Shown one piece after another: positions 54,266 through 64,000 of a stretch of DNA of 64,000 nucleotides (position 1 is its first letter; the number at the start of each line of letters is the position of its first letter). Position numbers and translations under genes: made by a program. This DNA comes from Chionoecetes opilio (taxonomy: Eukaryota; Arthropoda; Malacostraca; Decapoda; Majidae): assembly GCA_016584305.1 (NCBI GenBank), contig JACEEZ010020917.1, forward strand, positions 318,331 to 382,330. The letters are read 5' to 3'. The notes under the pieces were generated by a model that did not search any database, was not told the origin of the DNA, and saw only the letters and a program-made list of their open reading frames with translations.

Positions 54266-54504
54266 ACAGGGACGTGTTGTGGTGAGACAGGGGTGTGTGG
54301 GCGGCTGTGTGGAAGGGTCGTGTGGACAGATGGGTGAGAGGCTGGGTGGAGACTAGTCACTGTGTTAACACGGTGGAACCTGGTACTGTTTGTGTGATCT
54401 AGGGCGTTGTGGAAATGGTTTCTGTGGACATACTGGTGACAAGTATTGTGAAATTCGTGGTGAGTCACCGGTGAGAGATCGGTGACGCCCAGAGTGTTGG
54501 ACGA

Positions 54505-56290
54505 GGGTGACGGTTCTCCGGGTGGGACATCCTGGGTGACGGTTTCTCCGGGTGGGACATCCTGGGTGACGTTCTCCGGTGGGACATCCTGGGTGACGGT
54601 TCTCCGGGTGGGACATCCTGGGTGACGGTTCCCGGGTGGGACATCCTGGGGTGACGGTTCTCCGGTGGGACATCCTGGGGTGACGGTTCTCCGGGTGGGA
54701 CATCCTGGGGTGACGGTTCTCCGGGTGGGACATCCTGGGGTGACGGTTCTCCGGGTGGGACATCCTGGGGTGACGGTTCTCCGGGTGGGACATCCTGGGG
54801 TGACGGTTCTCCGGTGGGACATCCTGGGTGACGGTTCTCCGGGTGGGACATCCTGGGGTGACGGTTCTCCGGTGGGACATCCTGGGGTGACGGTTCTCCG
54901 GGTGGGACATCCTGGGGTGACGGTTCTCCGGTGGGACATCCTGGGGTGACGGTTCTCCGGGTGGGACATCCTGGGGTGACGGTTCTCCGGGTGGACATCC
55001 TGGGGTGACGGTTCTCCGGGTGGACATCCTGGGGTGACGGTTCTCCGGTGGGACATCCTGGGGTGACGGTTCTCCGGGTGGGACATCCTGGGGTGACGGT
55101 TCTCCGGGTGGGACATCCTGGGGTGACGGTTCTCCGGGTGGGACATCCTGGGGTGACGGTTCTCCGGGTGGGACATCCTGGGGTGACGGTTTTCCGGGTG
55201 GGACATCCTGGGGTGACGGTTCTCCGGGTGGACATCCTGGGGTGACGGTTCTCCGGGTGGGACATCCTGGGGTGACGGTTCTCCGGGTGGGACATCCTGG
55301 GGTGACGGTTCTTCGGGTGGCAACACCTGGGGTGACGGTTCTTCGGGTGGCAACACCTGGGGTGACGGTTCTTCGGGTGGCAACACCTGGGGTGACGGTT
55401 CTTCGGGTGGCAACACCTGGGGTGACGGTTCTTCGGGTGGCAACACCTGGGGTGACGGTTCTTCGGGTGGCAACACCTGGTGGTTGGAAACGGTACTTCT
55501 TCGGGTGGCAACACCTGGGGTGACGGTTCTTCGGTGGCAACACCTGGGGTGACGGTTCTTCAGGTGGCAACACCTGGGGTGACGGTTCTTCAGGTGGCAA
55601 CACCTGGGGTGACGGTTCTTCAGGTGGCAACACCTGGGGTGACGGTTCTTCAGGTGGCAACACCTGGGGTGACGGTTCTTCAGGTGGCAACACCTGGGGT
55701 GACGGTTCTTCAGGTGGCAAACCTGGGGTGACGGTTCTTCAGGTGGCAACACCTGGGGTGACGGTTCTTCAGGTGGCAACACCTGGGGTGACGGTTCTTC
55801 AGGTGGCAACACCTGGGGTGACGGTTCTTCAGGTGGCAACACCTGGGTGACGGTTCTTCAGGTGGCAACACCTGGGGTGACGGTTCTTCAGGTGGCAACA
55901 CCTGGGGTGACGGTTCTTCAGGTGGCAACACCTGGGGTGACGGTTTCTTCAGGTGGCAACACCTGGGGTGACGGTTCTTCAGGTGGCAACACCTGGGGTG
56001 ACGGTTCTTCAGGTGGCAACACCTGGGGTGACGGTTCTTCAGGTGGCAACACCTGGGGTGACGGTTCTTCAGGTGGGGTAAAGACCTGGGGTGACGGTTC
56101 TTCAGGTGGGGTCAAGACCTGGAGTGACTGTTCTTCAGGTGGGGTCAAGACCTGGAGTGACGGTTCTTCAGGTGGGGTAAAGACCTGGGGTGACGGTTCT
56201 TCAGGTAGGGTCAAGACCTGGGGTGACGGTTCTTCAGGTAGGGTCAAGACCTGGGGTGACGGTTCTTCAGGTGGGGTCAAGACCTGACCT
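54505..56290. repeat. 30-bp minisatellite with three sub-blocks
   Basis: About 59 units. Block 1 (54520-55310) is ggtgacggttctccgggtgg-gacatcctgg. Block 2 (55310-55560) has cttcgggtggcaacacctgg. Block 3 (55560-56065) has cttcaggtggcaacacctgg, followed by a gtaaagacctgg variant to 56290. Four diverged units of the same type lie at 56760-56865, outside the main array. Confidence 0.96.
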
Positions 56291-57095
56291 GACTTCACCT
56301 TCCAAGTGAAGTTAGGTCAAATGGGTAAAAGGGAAGAGTCATGACCGTCCAGTCAGGTAGGAGGACTATATAAAAGTTAGTGGGCTAAAAAAATTAAGTC
56401 ATAGGAGTCAGTGGACCCTGGCACGCAATACCTTCCAAACCATAGCGTCCTACCACTGTTGTGTGGTGATTCCACTATAGTTATTCGGTGGCTTCAACAA
56501 AACAGACAAAGCGTGAAGTTAAGCACACATGTGTTACTTGTGATAACTGGATGAATTGAACAAAATACTCCAGATCGAAGTATAAATCCACGAAATAAAT
56601 GTACTGTATTTTGGAATACTGAGTAAAGTATAATGTATTTTGTAACACTGTATATTACTCTTATTTTTTTTCTTTAAACTATCACAAAAAGATGCATAAC
56701 AAAGGAATATAACTGTTATTCAAATTTTATATATTACATTCACTGTGGGCGATCAGATCGACTGATCTTCAGGTGGGATATCCTGGGATGACTGTTCTTC
56801 AGTTGGGATATCCTGGGGTGACTGATCTTCAGGTGGACATTCTGGGGTGACTGATCTTCAGGTGATCCAAATTCGTAAATACTTAAGCCCAGTGTTGCCT
56901 TTCGAGCCGTACAAAAATGCACTTATAAGGGAAGACCCAAATGCCCTAACAGACCTTCCCTCTTATATACCTCCTCCCTCCCTCCCTTCCTTTCGAGTCC
57001 GCCTAGTTCGTGCTGACGTGGCGGCGCTTTGTATAGTCAATAACCTTGTAGTTGGTACTTGCAAAGTGTCTAGATAGGATGAAAATCTTATCTTA
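56291..57095. other. No recognisable gene
   Basis: Unique-looking AT-rich sequence around the four diverged 30-bp units at 56760-56865. No domain-bearing frame. Confidence 0.45.
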
Positions 57096-57104
57096 TCTTA
57101 TCCC

Positions 57105-57324
57105 TTCCTTCCTTTCTCTCTTCTTCCCCCCCCCCTTCTCTCTCTTCTCTCTTCTTCCCCCCCCTTCTCTCTCTCTCTTCTTCCCCCCCTTCTCTCTCTC
57201 TCTCTCTTCTTCCTTCCCCCCCCCTCTCTCTCTCTTCTTCCCCCCCCCTTCTCTCTCTTCTTCCCCCCCCCCCTTCTCTCTCTTCTTCCCCCCCCTCCTT
57301 TTCTCTCTCTCTCTCTCTCTTCTT

Positions 57325-57356
<32 letters not shown>

Positions 57357-57462
57357 TCTTCCCCCCCCCCTTCTCTCTCTCTCTCTCTTCTTCCCCCCCC
57401 CCCCTTCTCTCTCTCTCTCTCTTCTTCCCCCCCCTTCTCTCTCTCTCTCTTCTTCCCCCCCT

Positions 57463-57498
<36 letters not shown>

Positions 57499-57500
57499 CT
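57105..57500. repeat. (CT)n/(C)n/(TTCTTC) microsatellite
   Basis: Alternating tctctctc and cccccc blocks with cttctt junctions, about fifteen cycles. Confidence 0.97.
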
Positions 57501-57509
57501 AATGACGGC

Positions 57510-58140
57510 CTTCGGTAATTAGCCAATCACTCCTACACCGCCAACTGCTGCCCGGGAAGTCTTTAGAATAGGGAGGGAGGGAGGAAAAGTGGAAATCGTA
57601 ATTAAAGTAGAGAAAATTTAAACAATTTTTGACTACAAATATTATTATACAATTATTGACTTTAAAATTATAAGTATGAGAGAACTATCCGGAAATACAG
57701 TATAGAGAGATTTATAAAGCATCTAATCATTAAGAAAGTTTTAAACGAATGAAGAAAACTCATCAAATCTCTTATCAATATCACACTAAAAATATATATT
57801 TGCAACTCAACCATATTACCATATTACTCTGGAATTACTTGCATTTTACAGACATCATTGTTTGATCAGAGTAGACTAGTATTCATTGAGAAAGTGATTA
57901 AAGCTCACTTATTAAAATCTTAAACTATTGAATCTTAAGCTACAACCAACCACTCAAAAAAAAAAATTGCTATCTAGTCTATAAACACTTTGCCATAACC
58001 AGTCATCTGCTGCTACCACCACCACCATCATCATCACCACCTTTCCCTCCGCCCATCTTCCCCTGGCCGTCAAGTAATTGCCTCATCAGCACACAACCGC
58101 AGCCACAAACCTACTACCGAAAAGTTTGGCCTTAGCGAGC
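57510..58140. other. No recognisable gene
   Basis: AT-rich single-copy-looking sequence. A short (ACC)n run lies at 58010-58045. No coding support. Confidence 0.45.
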
Positions 58141-58179
58141 ACCCGCGTCACACCCTAATGTTGGGGTGAGGGAAATAAG

Positions 58180-58327
58180 GTGCCGAAGGAAGGAGGGATG
58201 ATGAGGGAGGGAAGGTAGGGAGAGAGAAGGAAGAGGGTAGGGAGAGAGGGAAGGAGAGAAGGAGGGTAGGGAAGGAAGGAAAGAGGGAGGAATGGAGGGA
58301 GAGAGAGTGTGCGAGGGAGAGAGAGTG

Positions 58328-58363
<36 letters not shown>

Positions 58364-58410
58364 AGAGGAGAAGAAGGGAGAAGGAAGGGAGGGAGGGAGA
58401 GAGAGAGAAC
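58180..58410. repeat. (GGGA)/(GA)n purine tract
   Basis: Imperfect gggaggga and gagagaga runs, purine-only for ~200 bp. Confidence 0.95.
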
Positions 58411-58439
58411 CGTATAATTCCTTACATCCAGAAATTAAG

Positions 58440-59160
58440 AACATTAAGAACATAGTTATGTAGCAGAAATATTTGAACTAATTTGCTGTCATAAATGAGA
58501 GCAACGCAAGAAACATTAATAGGGATTACTCTATTAAGAACTTCAGCATCAAAACTGGCCTATACTCTTTGGTTTTGTTTAGAGGCGAAAAATCCTGACC
58601 CTTTGCTGCTTACCGACTGATATTTGATGCCAGGAGGGAATGGTAGTTTTAAATTTGAGTTTTATTTGATCATAGTTAACCATACAAGGGAAAAAGGCAT
58701 AATTTTAGGCACGAGACAATAAGATACTAAGGAATTTTCGCCTCGTTAAAAAAAAATAGACTACAGTATTCCCGCCAACAACCCGCGCCGCACACTCCCG
58801 TCTGCCCGCCTACCAATTACATTTTCCTCCTGTGGGAAATTACCGCTTTGTATTTTCATCCTCTACGGACCTAAGACCACACTACTCTCCCTCCTTCACT
58901 CACTCACTTCATTCATTCATTCCTTCACTCACTCATACCTACCTACCATTTTATTTATTCATCCATCCTTCCTTCCTTCACGCCTAGATTTCAGTCACTA
59001 ATTTCCAGACTATTTAACAACCACACTACTCACTCACTCATTCCTTCATTCCTTCCTTCCTTCCTTCCTTCCTGATGCCGTCAATGACACGCTCACTCAA
59101 AATAAAACTAAATATTCGTAAAACATTAAAATTCACAAAACTAACTTACCGGTATCCTAG
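58440..59160. other. No gene; TTCC/CATT microsatellites
   Basis: Contains cactcattcattc and (ttcc)n words at 58880-59075. Otherwise AT-rich and without recognisable features. Confidence 0.5.
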
Positions 59161-59162
59161 TA

Positions 59163-59277
59163 TTTGATTGCATTCCCTTTCTCTATAACCTCCTGCAGTC
59201 TGTTAGGTAACGAGTCTGCAAGTTTTTGAAGAAGCTCCTTTGGTAGTTCCTCCCATATTTTTAACAGTGCAGCTTTT
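59163..59277 (-). pseudogene. Tc1-like transposase C-terminus remnant
   Basis: The minus strand encodes KAALLKIWEELPKELLQKLA then SLPNRLQEVIEKGNAIKY, followed by a stop. This matches the end of Tc1/mariner-type transposases (W..IP.E.L..L..SMP.R...VI...G..TKY). The rest of the enzyme is not present upstream. It is a different lineage from the remnant at 307-519. Confidence 0.78.
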
Positions 59278-59615
59278 AACTTTGCCAACTAAGCAAACTC
59301 AGCTTTATGCAAGGAACATAAGGAGCTTATAGTATTCTGGGATATAGTATAATGCGCCGAGGAACCACGAAACAAACTATAGCACCAGTTTGAAAATATC
59401 CTCTTAACTAATGACTAAAGAAGTGAAACAATGCGTGACACTCATGTCCTCCAAAACTGCACTGACTGACTTAATTTAACGTACATACATATTGTAGATA
59501 AACCCCCTGCGGTGTTGCTAAGTATTTGTGTCTTATTGCCATGTCATATTTTCTCTCGAGTTGCGCGAAAAAACAATCGAAAGGTTATTAATTTGTGTCC
59601 GTACTTACGGACACT
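59278..59615. other. No recognisable gene
   Basis: AT-rich flank between the Tc1 remnant and the next minisatellite. Confidence 0.4.
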
Positions 59616-60750
59616 GTATCTATGTGTATCGTATGTATGCATGTGCTGTATCTATGTGTATCGTATGTATGCATGTGCTGTATCTATGTGTATCGTATGT
59701 ATGTGCTTTATCTATGTGTATCGTATGTATGTATGCATGTGCTGTATCTATGTGTATCGTATGTATGTATGCATGTACTGTATGTGTATCGTATGTATGT
59801 ATGCATGTGCTGTATCTTATGTGTATCGTATGTATGTATGCATGTGCTGTATCTTATGTGTATCGTATGTATGTATGCATGTGCTGTATCTATGTGTATC
59901 GTATGTATGTATGCATGTACTGTATGTGTATCGTATGTATGTATGCATGTGCTGTATCGTATGTATGCATGTGCTGTATCGTATGTATGCATGTGCTGTA
60001 TCGTATGTTGCATCGTATGTATGTATGCATGTATGTATGTGTCTGTATCGTATGTATGCATGTGCTGTATCGTAGTATGCATGTGCTGTATGTATGTATG
60101 CATGTGCTGTATCGTATGTATGCATGTGCTGTATCGTATGTATGCATGTGCTGTATCGTATGTATGCATGTGCTGTATCGTATGTATGCATGTGCTGTAT
60201 CGTATGTATGCATGTGCTGTATCGTATGTATGTATGTGCTGTATCGTATGTATGCATGTGCTGTATCTATGTGTATCTTATGTATGTATGTTCTGTATCT
60301 ATGTGTATCTTATGTATGTACGTATGTGCTGTATCTGTGTATCGTATGTATGTGCTGTATCTATGTGTCTTATGTACGTATGTGCTGTATCTGTTTATCG
60401 TATGGATGTGCTGTATCTAAGTGTATCATATGTATGTGCTGTATCTATGTGTATCATATGTATGTGCTGTATCTATGTGTATCGTATGTATGTGCTGTAT
60501 CTATGTGTATCGTATGTATGTGCTGTATCTATGTGTATCGTATGTATGTGCTGTATCTATGTGTATCGTATGTATGTGCTGTATCTATGTGTATCGTATG
60601 TATGTGCTGTATCTATGTATATCGTATGTATGTGCTGTATCTATGTATATCGTATGTATGTGCTGTATCTATGTATATCGTATGGACTATGTATGTGCTG
60701 TATCTATGCGTTTTGTATGTATGCATGTGCTGTATGTATGTATTATCTAT
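59616..60750. repeat. (TATG)/(TGCTGTATC) minisatellite
   Basis: Units of the form gtatgtatgcatgtgctgta-tctatgtgtatc, of variable length (20-40 bp). The left half is richer in gtatgcatgtg and the right half is a regular ~27-bp gtatgtgctgtatctatgtg-tatc repeat. No frame is credible as a gene. Confidence 0.95.
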
Positions 60751-60919
60751 GCATCTGACACATTAACAATCATCTTAAGTGCCTCCCTATTCGCACTAGA
60801 TCAATTATTACCGTACGCCTAAACTACCTTCCTTACTTCCTTTGACCAATGTTAATATAAATACCAGTGATTTTTATCCATTCTATACATATAAGTGCAC
60901 ATATTTGCCTTATTCTATC

Positions 60920-61365
60920 ATCACCACACAAACACCAGTCACCACCACCTATGTACGGTACTTCTCTCATCGCTAACACCCTCACCACTTTGCATCATCA
61001 CCACTGTCACAGCCATCATCACCTCAGTACTTCCCTCACCACCAACACACTCACTGCCTCATTCGATCACCACCACCACACAATCACCACGCAGTCACCA
61101 CCTCTGTACTTCTCTTATCACTAACGCTCTCACCACTTTTGTTCGTGCGATCACCATAATTAAATCATATGTACTTCATCATCACCATACAATCACCACT
61201 TATACTTCCCTCACCACCACAACAATCACCACACAGTCACCACCACCACCTGTGGACTTAATCACTAACGCTCTCACCACTTCATTAGACCACCATCACC
61301 ACAGTCACCACCTATATACTTCCCTCACCACCACCACCAATCACCACCACCATGGCCATAATCTC
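60920..61365. repeat. CACCAC/ATCACC-rich low-complexity sequence
   Basis: Degenerate tandem blocks of catcaccac with ctcaccactt and tgtacttc words, probably an old minisatellite with a ~100-bp higher-order period. Confidence 0.75.
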
Positions 61366-61564
61366 ACCCTACCCATTACCTTACCCTCTTCCCCCCCATA
61401 CAATACCACACCCGTCCCATACACTACTTACCGTGCCCCAGTTGTGGTGGCCGCTGGTGTAAAATTTCGCACCCACTACTGACGGAGGGACGACGACGGA
61501 GGAACGACAGAAGGACGACAGAGGAACGACAGTCACAGGGAGCAGTTCTTCCACTACTGACTGA

Positions 61565-61915
61565 TCTTGTTAACTCCTTCCCTCTACCCTTTCCTCTTCC
61601 ACCCCTCCCCCTACACCTCCTCCACCTCCGCCCCCCCCGCCCCCCCCCAATGCTTGTTTCCTACTTTCCACCTCCTCCTACCCTCTCTCCCCATCCTTCT
61701 CCACCCCCCCCAATCCCTCCTTCCCTCCTCCACCTCCTCTTCCACCCCTCTCCCGATCCTCCTCCACATGCCTCAATGCCTCCTTCCCTCCTTCCTTCCC
61801 TCTTCCACCCCTCTCCCCATCCTCCTCCACATGCCCCAATGCCTCCTTCCTTCCCTCCTCCACCTCCTCTCCCCCTCTCCCCATCCTCATCCACAGTCCA
61901 CACACCCTCAATACC
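61565..61915. repeat. C/T-rich minisatellite (ctcctccac, cccatcctcc)
   Basis: Pyrimidine-rich with repeated atgcctccttccctcc and ccatcctcctccacatgcc units (three copies). Confidence 0.85.
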
Positions 61916-62129
61916 TCGTTGCCTATTAGTTAAGTATTATAAAACATATTAACTCACAATCTTCACTATAAAAGGGAATAACGCTTGATGACTAGGACTA
62001 GGTGTATTAATAAGTAAATAACTGATGTTCATGTTACTATAATGCACATCATGTCCATATACACCACCTTAACTACCGTGATTTTTTTTCTTTGCCGAGT
62101 GACAGGTATAGGAGAGAGGGGGAAGGCTG

Positions 62130-62131
62130 TG

Positions 62132-62165
<34 letters not shown>

Positions 62166-62206
62166 CTCTCTCTCCCTCTCTCTCTCTCTCTCCTCTCTCT
62201 TCTCTC

Positions 62207-62242
<36 letters not shown>

Positions 62243-62265
62243 CTCTCCTCTTCTCTCTCTCTACT

Positions 62266-62297
<32 letters not shown>
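62130..62297. repeat. (CT)n microsatellite
   Basis: Almost pure ctctctct with ctcctc interruptions. Confidence 0.97.
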
Positions 62298-62299
<2 letters not shown>

Positions 62300-62300
<1 letters not shown>

Positions 62301-62864
62301 TTACATTATTGACCTCGGCTCCTCCTTACACATTACACCACCCTCACATCCACACACACTGGAGATGTCTCGTCTTTAGACATCACAACCGTGTTTTTAG
62401 GTAGACGATTATTCTTGAGTCACGACCAAACTTCCACCATTTTACACATATTGAAACACAGACACAAAACCACCCTGGGAGACGGTGCTCGTTTTAGACT
62501 CCAAATGATGCTTATAGTAGATTCATCTTGAAAATCCACAACATTTCTTGATGATTTTATACTGGACCATAGAAAAGTAGTCTGGGAAAAGGAGCCAGAG
62601 ATTTAAATCGCGCCGCCGAATCTTACAATATTCATATTTAAAAAGATAATAATTCATCTGACATTGCAAGCCACTGACATGGTTATTAGAGAGTTTAGGT
62701 ATCATTTGACCTCTAAATCCAGGATGGCCACTGCCCGCCATCCTGAAAAACATGAAATGTAATATCTTCGGCACAAGATAAGCTAGATGGATATGTGAGG
62801 TGTTGTTTTCCACTTATTTTAGCATGACACTACTTCATTTTAAACTGCATACTAACTGTACATA
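62300..62864. other. No confident gene
   Basis: A 96-codon minus-strand frame (62523-62813) has no recognised domain. The stretch may be the 3' untranslated part of the nuclease-like gene that follows on the minus strand. Confidence 0.4.
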
Positions 62865-63996
62865 CTAATCTGCCACTTCATTATCACTACATGATTCACT
62901 GTATGAGCCACTATCAGAATCACTGTCCTCACTCTCGCTGCTATCATCACTGATGTTCTCTGTCTGCGGATTTGCAGGTAGTGGTACGGATCGGGGAAGT
63001 GGCGGCTTGGTGGAACGGACAGGCAGACATAGCCATTTACAAGATGCCACCCATGACCAATCGGTGATGGGTGATTTTAGAGCTGGTAATGCTTTTGCAA
63101 ATATGCAAGATAGTTTGCACGCTCCAAGTGTGGATGGAGACTGTCCAAGTCAGGCACAAGTCGGATAGTGCTTTTTTTCTTCTGAGCTCTCCACTTCGCT
63201 GCCCTTGCATCTCCAATGGTCTTGCTTTTGGTATCACCATAGACATATCGAATGACAAACCGCTCCAAATCACTGATGACCAGTTGACCATCTGTTGTGT
63301 GACTGGGAGCTGTGTACCACATGCTGCTAGCAGGGCATGTGCCTCTTTAGACTTCTCTAGACGATCTGCGATGAGTTTCTTGCTTGTTCCATAGAAGCCA
63401 GAGTTGTGGTCACACCCAGTGAGAACATGAAGTGGTATGATGGATGCAGCCATTGCCTCACTGCACAAACATCGGGCATCAATAAGCTGACGCTTGCGTT
63501 TCACACACAGGATCCCTGGTGTCCTCTGAGCAACATATGCCGCTTGCACGTAGTTGTCTGTGTCCTCTGTATCTAGAATGACAGGTGCTGTGTATCCGTC
63601 TGACCGGAGCACACTGTATATTGTGAACATGGCCGTATCTGCCTCTGCATGGGAGCATGTGAACTCTGGCACAAGCTTGCCTGTAGTGAGGTTCTTTGCA
63701 GTGCTGCCCACTACACAGTAGATGATGTCGGTGCTAGTTGTCGCTGCTGTTCTCTGAAATTCCGTTTGAAGAAATGCTTGAAGCCGGATTTTGTTATCGG
63801 GTTTACCCAGGAGAGCATGGAAAACTTTACTAGAAGGAAATTCATCTTCTATCTTCATGAAGACATTGCTGATTGGCAGTTTTTTTTGGCGCAGTATTCT
63901 CTCACTGTCCTTGATCGTGTAATTCTGATCATATGAATCACTGACGCAAATGATGCAGTCAGCATGCTTGTGTCTTGTTAGAACAAAGTGCACCAA
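62865..63996 (-). CDS. XPG/FEN1-like nuclease-domain protein, partial
   Basis: Minus strand, running off the right window edge, so the N-terminus is missing. A continuous frame (63996 to ~63290) contains CSHAEADTAMFTIYSVLRSD, then VILDTEDTDNYVQAAYVAQ, and LHVLTGCDHNSGFYGTSKK. The Glu-Ala-Asp-Thr, Asp-Thr-Asp and TGCD...G.G.K order resembles the PIN/XPG fold of FEN1-type nucleases (E-A-E, D-x-D, GCDY...GIGPK). It matches a large uncharacterised metazoan family often linked to repetitive elements. A frame change near 63290 leads to SDLERFVIRYVYGDTKSKT and YLAYLQKHYQL. A further shift and a stop near 63050 lead to a segment with TKPPLPRSVPLP and a Ser/Asp/Glu-rich acidic tail ending at 62865. 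The frame breaks suggest a decaying or error-containing copy. Confidence 0.62.
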
Positions 63997-64000
63997 CTTC

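Noticed and set aside
53608..55842. 744- and 451-codon Pro/Ser/His-rich frames on the minus strand
   Set aside because: They are translations of the 17-bp and 30-bp minisatellites. The 30-bp array is open in several frames at the same time and peptide units switch frame at each indel.
59163..59277. Link between this Tc1 C-terminus and the Tc1-like remnant at 307-519
   Set aside because: The C-terminal residues differ clearly (EVIEKGNAIKY against MVIQAKGNMTKY), so they belong to different lineages.
59512..60822. Several 130-410 codon Cys/Met/Tyr-rich frames
   Set aside because: All are readings of the same (tatg)/(tgctgtatc) repeat in different frames.
62523..62813. 96-codon minus-strand frame
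   Set aside because: No recognised domain, average composition, and placed after the acidic tail of the nuclease-like gene where a 3' UTR is expected.

Overview
This is an animal genome window, most likely from an arthropod and best matching a decapod crustacean. The reasons are the very high load of minisatellites and (TG)n/(CT)n tracts, several CR1/Jockey-like non-LTR retrotransposons, many MITEs, and a large secreted clip-domain serine protease homologue (SPH) gene with long introns. There are no bacterial-type operons, and I recognised no tRNA or rRNA genes. Family assignments come from motif recognition only; no database search was run.

The main host gene lies on the minus strand from about 52.86 kb down to 14.80 kb. 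Thirteen exons with consistent GT-AG sites and reading phases (52642-52860 down to 25245-25421) encode 567 residues: a signal peptide, two six-cysteine clip domains with identical cysteine spacing, a linker rich in Pro/Arg/Glu, and most of a chymotrypsin-fold domain. The catalytic His and Asp are present, and a damaged downstream segment appears to read GDN where a protease would have GDS. The gene seems to continue through a poorly preserved 15.7-20.0 kb stretch into a long C-terminal extension. That extension has ten-residue [10 protein letters not shown] repeats, then Tyr/Asp/Gly/Lys-rich DGKYYD repeats in ~711-bp higher-order units, then a unique acidic tail ending at a TAA at 14801. A second diverged copy of the tail exon and 3' region lies at 12.0-12.2 kb. 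An SPH carrying a long tyrosine-rich tail is the most novel thing here.

Layout: 0-7.2 kb holds a Tc1-like deletion derivative and a near full-length CR1/Jockey-like LINE (minus) broken by two younger insertions. 7.2-10.8 kb is a complete DNA transposon with matching termini and an 8-bp target duplication. 11-14.6 kb holds MITEs, the paralogous tail exon and a second LINE fragment. 14.8-20 kb is the SPH tail. 20.7-23.85 kb is a (TG)-rich tract. 25-53 kb holds the SPH exons, whose introns carry minisatellites often touching splice sites, about eleven copies of a TTAA-flanked MITE, foldback elements, a ZMYM1-type hAT pseudogene and a CR1 LINE with an SGNH-esterase ORF1. 53.6-62.3 kb is mainly satellite and microsatellite arrays. 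62.9-64 kb is a minus-strand gene with an XPG/FEN1-like nuclease signature, cut by the window edge.

Many reading frames, in both repeats and genes, are broken by single-base indels. Parts of 15.7-20 kb look like uncorrected sequence, so breaks there should not be taken as biological without checking.
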